Notes under the pieces: generated by a model
Database searches by the model: none
What the model was told of the DNA's origin: nothing
The model's input: the letters and a program-made list of their open reading frames with translations, nothing else
Shown here: in pieces, positions 9,504 to 12,529 of the stretch
Numbering within the stretch: the first letter of the stretch is position 1
Layout: every line of letters begins with the position of its first letter
Assembly: GCA_021166815.1 (NCBI GenBank)
Contig: JAJPEO010000288.1
Location: forward strand, 1 to 12,529
DNA: 12,529 bases
Source of the DNA: Nocardioides sp.
GTDB lineage: Bacteria > Actinomycetota > Actinomycetes > Propionibacteriales > Nocardioidaceae
Reading direction: 5' to 3'
Made by a program: the position numbers and the translations under genes

Positions 9504-11573
9504 TCAGCCGTCCGCCCGCGGCGACACCCGTGAGGCGAGGTCCTCGGGCATGGGCTCGTAGTGGGCGAAGGAGCGGGTGAAGGTCCCGGCCCCGTGCGTC
9601 ATGGCGCGCAGGTCGACGGCGTACCGCACGAGCTCCAGGTGGGGCACGTACGCCCGCACGCTGGTGCGCCCGTCACCGGCGCGGTCCGACCCGAGCAGCC
9701 GCCCGCGGCGCGAGGACAGGTCGGACATGACGGTGCCGATGTGGTCGTCCGGCACGATCACATCGACCTCGTCGTACGGCTCCACCATCGTCACCGGGGC
9801 CGTGCGCGCGGCCTCGCGCAGGGCCAGCGCACCGGCTGACTGGAAGGCCATGTCGGAGGAGTCGACGGAGTGCGCCTTGCCGCCGGTGAGGGTGACCCGC
9901 AGGTCGACGACCGGGTAGCCGAGTCGTACGCCCTGCTCCATCTGGGCCCGTACGCCCTTCTCGACACTGGGGATGAAGTTGCGGGGGACGGCGCCGCCGA
10001 CCACCTTGTCGACGAACTCGAAGCCGGTGCCCTCGGGGAGCGGCTCGACCTCGATGTCGCAGATCGCGAACTGGCCGTGGCCACCGGACTGCTTGACGTG
10101 GCGGCCGTGTCCCTGGCCGCGACCGGCGAAGGTCTCGCGCAGCGGCACGAGCACCTCGCGCTGCTCGACGGCCACGCCGTAGCGGTCGCGGAGGCGCTCG
10201 AGGGCGAGGTCGGCCTGCGACTCGCCCATCACCCAGAGCAGCACCTGGTGGGTCTCGGGGTGGATCTCGACGCGCAGCGACGGCTCCTCCGCGGACAGGC
10301 GGGTGAGGGCCTGGGAGAGCTTGTCCTCGTCGGACTTCGTCACCGCCTCGATCGCGACCGGCAGCAGGGGCTCGGGCATGGTCCACGGCTTCAGGACGCG
10401 CGGCTGGTCGACCGCGGAGAGGGTGTCGCCGGTCTCGGCGCGCGAGAGGCGCCCCACAGCCGCGATGTCGCCCGCGACCACCCGCGACGCCGGCACCTGC
10501 GCGGCGCCGAAGGGGTGGGCGAGGGTGCCGAGCCGCTCGTCCTCGTCGTGGTCCTGGTGACCGGTGCCCTCACCGAAGAAGGAGGTGAAGTGTCCGGACA
10601 CGTGCACCGGCCGGTCGGCGTCCAGCGTGCCCGAGAAGACCCGGACCAGGCTGACCCGGCCGACGTAGGGGTCGCTGGTGGTCTTGACGACCTCGGCCAC
10701 CAGCGGGGCGTCGGGGTCGCACTCGAGCCCGCCGGCCGGTGCGCCCGCCGGGGTGAAGGCCTCGGGTGACGGGTGCTCGAGCGGGGAGGGGAACGCGCGC
10801 ACCATCAGGTCCAGGAGCTCCGCGCAGCCCACGCCCGTCTGGGCGCTGACGGGGACGACCGGGAAGAACGACGCATGGGCCACCGCCTTCTCGAGGTCGA
10901 CCAGCAGCACCTCCTCGGGGAGCTCCTCGCCACCGAGGTAGCGGTCCAGCAGTGCCTCGTCCTCCGACTCCTCGATCACGCCCTCGATCAGCGCGGAGCG
11001 CCGGGCGTCGGCGCCGGTGAGGAGCGGGGTGAGCGCACCCCCCTCGAACACGAAGGCGGGGACCACCCGGTCCCCGAAAGCCTGCTGCGCCGACGCCACC
11101 GCGGCGTCGACGTCGGCACGGGCGTGGTCGACCTTGGTGACCACCACCACCCGCGGCATGCCGACCTCGCTGCACTCGCGCCACAGCTCGGTCGTCGCGT
11201 CGTCGACCACCTCGTTGGCGGCCAGCACGAACAGCGCGCAGTCCGCGGCCCTCAGCCCGGCGCGCACCTCGCCCACGAAGTCGGCGTACCCCGGGGTGTC
11301 GAGCAGGTTGATCTTCACCCCCGCGTGGACGACCGGCGCCACGGCCAGCGAGACCGACCGCTGGTGCAGGCGCTCGGCCTCGTCGAAGTCGCTGACGGTC
11401 GTGCCGTCCGCGACGCTGCCCGCCCGGGTGATCGCCTGGCCCTCCACCAGGAGCGCCTCGACCAGCGAGGTCTTGCCCGACTGGCTCGGGCCGACGAGCA
11501 CCACGTTGCGGATCTGGCCGGGTCCGTCCACGGCGAGGTCGTGCTGGGTCCTGCGTGCGTTCTTGTCCGCCAT
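9504..11573 (-). CDS. Elongation factor G-like translational GTPase (FusA2/EF-G2 type)
   Basis: A 689-residue protein with the full EF-G domain order, closest in my recollection to mycobacterial FusA2 (Rv0120c). The GTPase domain has a P-loop GPSQSGKT (28-35), a switch I remnant HQRSVS (70-75) where EF-G has ERGITI, a G3 motif DTPGYADF (92-99) with Tyr in place of the catalytic His, a G4 motif TKVD (146-149) instead of NKxD, and SA at 243-244. Domain II follows (KTTSDPYVGRVSLVRVFSG, about 297-315), then domain III (TKSDEDKLSQAL). Domain IV keeps PLRETFAG...HVKQSGGHGQF and HSVDSSDMAF, and domain V ends at ARG-rich RRGRLLG. This class is not the housekeeping translocase and its role is unsettled. 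The frame stays open upstream to ~12029, but homology and the ADKNARR start support ATG at 11573; its ribosome binding site is weak (GGTTGGG). It is divergent from the sirtuin gene. Confidence 0.92.
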   Translation of the reverse strand: MADKNARRTQHDLAVDGPGQIRNVVLVGPSQSGKTSLVEALLVEGQAITRAGSVADGTTVSDFDEAERLHQRSVSLAVAPVVHAGVKINLLDTPGYADFVGEVRAGLRAADCALFVLAANEVVDDATTELWRECSEVGMPRVVVVTKVDHARADVDAAVASAQQAFGDRVVPAFVFEGGALTPLLTGADARRSALIEGVIEESEDEALLDRYLGGEELPEEVLLVDLEKAVAHASFFPVVPVSAQTGVGCAELLDLMVRAFPSPLEHPSPEAFTPAGAPAGGLECDPDAPLVAEVVKTTSDPYVGRVSLVRVFSGTLDADRPVHVSGHFTSFFGEGTGHQDHDEDERLGTLAHPFGAAQVPASRVVAGDIAAVGRLSRAETGDTLSAVDQPRVLKPWTMPEPLLPVAIEAVTKSDEDKLSQALTRLSAEEPSLRVEIHPETHQVLLWVMGESQADLALERLRDRYGVAVEQREVLVPLRETFAGRGQGHGRHVKQSGGHGQFAICDIEVEPLPEGTGFEFVDKVVGGAVPRNFIPSVEKGVRAQMEQGVRLGYPVVDLRVTLTGGKAHSVDSSDMAFQSAGALALREAARTAPVTMVEPYDEVDVIVPDDHIGTVMSDLSSRRGRLLGSDRAGDGRTSVRAYVPHLELVRYAVDLRAMTHGAGTFTRSFAHYEPMPEDLASRVSPRADG

Positions 11574-11626
11574 GAGCCCAACCAACCAAGCCTGCCGACC
11601 CACGGGCAAGGGCCGATCGTCACTTT

Positions 11627-11700
11627 GGGGTCGAACCCCCTGGGTAACTGCTGCCGTACGACACGCTCCGACGCGGATCGGCGGTCGTCGTGCAGCAGTT
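11627..11700. repeat. tandem stem-loops in the EF-G-like/sirtuin intergenic region
   Basis: Perfect 9-bp arms AACTGCTGC (11646-11654) and GCAGCAGTT (11692-11700) enclose a second pairing, ACGAC (11658-11662) with GTCGT (11684-11688), separated by a 3x3 internal loop. An apical CCGA/TCGG hairpin (11668-11671 with 11678-11681) completes a long imperfect stem. Next to it, GGGGT-CGA-ACCCC (11627-11639) is a 5-bp palindromic hairpin. The pair lies 54 to 127 bp upstream of the EF-G-like ATG and ends 50 bp before the sirtuin ATG. It could be a structured 5' leader of the EF-G-like mRNA or a DNA operator; the sequence does not decide which. Confidence 0.45.
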
Positions 11701-11738
11701 GCCGTCAGCGACGAGGCGGCAGCCAGGGGAAACCGGCG

Positions 11739-11744
11739 CATACT
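11739..11744 (+). promoter_or_regulatory. possible -10 element of a leaderless sirtuin promoter
   Basis: CATACT ends 6 nt before ATG at 11751, which would put the transcription start on the start codon. It matches TANNNT at all but the first base. No Shine-Dalgarno sequence is close to the ATG; the nearest purine run, AGGGGA (11725-11730), is 20 nt away. The placement mirrors that before menB. Confidence 0.35.
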
Positions 11745-11750
11745 GGCCAC

Positions 11751-12428
11751 ATGCGCATCGTCGTGCTCACCGGGGCCGGGATCTCGGCCGAGAGCGGGCT
11801 GTCGACGTTCCGCGACGAGGGCGGTCTGTGGGAGGGCCACGACCCGATGACGGTGGCGACCCCGGAGGCGTTCGAGGACGACCCCGACCTCGTCCACCGC
11901 TTCTACGACCAGCGCCGCGCCGCCCTCGGGCGCGTACGACCCAACGCCGCCCACGAGGCCCTGGCCCGGCTGGGGAAAGCCCTCGGCGCCGACCTCTACC
12001 TCGTCACGCAGAACGTCGACGACCTCCACGAGCGGGCCGGCTCACCGCACGTGCACCACATGCACGGGCGGCTGCGCGCGGCGCTGTGCCAGGCGTGCGG
12101 CACCAGCCACGACTGGCACGAGCCGCTCAGCCACCGGCCGCCGTGCCCGCGCTGCCTGCGGACGACGCTGCGGCCCGACGTGGTCTGGTTCGGCGAGGTC
12201 CCGTACGGCATGTACGACATCCACGAAGCACTCTGGGAGTGCGACCTGTTCGTCTCGATCGGCACCTCCGGCCTCGTCTACCCCGCCGCCGCCTTCGTCC
12301 ACCTCGCGGCCGGCCGGACCCTCGAGCTCAACCTCGAGGCGAGCGTCGGCGCCGACGGGTTCGACGACGTCCGCGAGGGCCCCGCCACCGAGATCGTCCC
12401 CCGCTGGGTGGACGAGGTCCTCGGCTGA
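11751..12428 (+). CDS. NAD-dependent protein deacylase, sirtuin (Sir2/CobB, class III type)
   Basis: Removes acyl groups from lysine side chains using NAD+, giving nicotinamide and O-acyl-ADP-ribose. It has 225 residues, the size of a minimal bacterial sirtuin core. NAD-binding motifs are GAGISAESGLSTFRD (8-22), TQNVDDLHERAG (86-97), GTS (171-173) and NLE (194-196). The catalytic His is H105 in HHMHG. A structural zinc site is formed by C113, C116, C132 and C135. FYDQRR places Y52 and R55 as a Y-x-x-R pair, the signature that in CobB and SIRT5 favours acidic acyl groups such as succinyl and malonyl. Desuccinylase activity is therefore inferred. ATG at 11751 starts directly on the conserved first strand (MRIVVLTGAG), so no upstream start is needed. 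It is divergent from the EF-G-like gene and followed by a 95-bp gap before the next gene. Confidence 0.95.
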   Translation: MRIVVLTGAGISAESGLSTFRDEGGLWEGHDPMTVATPEAFEDDPDLVHRFYDQRRAALGRVRPNAAHEALARLGKALGADLYLVTQNVDDLHERAGSPHVHHMHGRLRAALCQACGTSHDWHEPLSHRPPCPRCLRTTLRPDVVWFGEVPYGMYDIHEALWECDLFVSIGTSGLVYPAAAFVHLAAGRTLELNLEASVGADGFDDVREGPATEIVPRWVDEVLG

Positions 12429-12444
12429 CCCGGTACGCCACACT

Positions 12445-12460
12445 TGGCCGAAACCGGCCA
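12445..12460 (+). repeat. short hairpin after the sirtuin gene
   Basis: TGGCCG (12445-12450) pairs with CGGCCA (12455-12460) around an AAAC loop, beginning 17 nt past the sirtuin stop. The 6-bp stem is GC-rich but has no following T-run, so intrinsic termination is doubtful. It could equally be a binding site for the downstream gene. Confidence 0.3.
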
Positions 12461-12511
12461 CGCGACCCCGCGCCGCCGTGGTGCAATGACCGCGCCTTGT
12501 AGGACCACCGT

Positions 12512-12517
12512 GGAGGA
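12512..12517 (+). promoter_or_regulatory. ribosome binding site of the downstream gene
   Basis: GGAGGA is a strong Shine-Dalgarno sequence placed 6 nt before ATG at 12524. It is the best ribosome binding site in the window and marks a gene running off the right edge. Confidence 0.6.
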
Positions 12518-12523
12518 AGACGC

Positions 12524-12529
12524 ATGCGG
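12524..12529 (+). CDS. start of a gene truncated by the window edge
   Basis: Only ATG CGG (Met-Arg) is visible. The call rests on the GGAGGA ribosome binding site at ideal spacing and on the 95-bp gap after the sirtuin stop. Nothing can be said about the product. Confidence 0.5.

Noticed and set aside
11620..11645. A tRNA T-arm-like stretch on the minus strand (GGGGTTCGACCCC)
   Set aside because: No acceptor stem, anticodon arm or D-arm is found at the right distances, and the loop is not a true seven-base T-loop. It is better read as a simple hairpin, so no tRNA or attachment site is called.
11574..12029. Possible N-terminal extension of the EF-G-like protein
   Set aside because: The frame is open but runs antisense through the 5' part of the sirtuin gene and the structured gap. 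Homologues start near MADKNARR, and no extra domain is recognisable.
12445..12460. Hairpin after the sirtuin as an intrinsic terminator
   Set aside because: The 6-bp stem has no T-tract after it (CGCGACCCCG follows), so I list it only as a repeat.

Overview
The window is GC-rich, densely coded chromosomal DNA from an actinobacterium. The protein families point to Nocardioidaceae or a close relative: a mycobacterial-type MenB, an EF-G-like protein resembling mycobacterial FusA2, an F420-type (Ddn-like) oxidoreductase, and a treX-treY-treZ trehalose cassette. The genus is inferred. There are no RNA genes, CRISPR arrays, insertion sequences or phage genes, and no stretch over 300 bases lacks a gene.

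Layout. Positions 1-291 (+) hold the 3' end of a GT1-type glycosyltransferase, whose frame runs 70 bp into the convergent gene beside it. Positions 8459 down to 222 (-) form a same-strand run: glycogen debranching enzyme (treX), a single ORF fusing maltooligosyltrehalose synthase (TreY) to maltooligosyltrehalose trehalohydrolase (TreZ), a Ddn-type oxidoreductase, and an MFS transporter of the sugar-carrier type. Divergent from treX is menB (8556-9500, +). A 10-bp-arm inverted repeat lies in the 96-bp gap between them, just upstream of a likely leaderless menB promoter. Three bases past menB ends a convergent EF-G-like GTPase gene (11573 to 9504, -). Divergent from that is a class III-type sirtuin (11751-12428, +). 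The window closes on the ribosome binding site and first two codons of another + strand gene.

How the genes work together. TreX removes branches from glycogen. TreY turns the reducing end of the freed maltodextrin into an alpha,alpha-1,1 linkage. TreZ cleaves off trehalose. The last two steps sit here in one 1408-residue polypeptide, whose gene overlaps treX by 4 bp (ATGA). The MFS carrier could move a sugar related to this pathway, but that rests only on position and family. menB (menaquinone), the EF-G-like gene and the sirtuin look like neighbouring housekeeping genes.

I see no clearly new multi-gene system. The points most worth a second look are the TreY-TreZ fusion, the treX/menB operator-like palindrome, the distinct tyrosine codon use of the tre genes, and the loss of the catalytic histidine in the EF-G-like GTPase.
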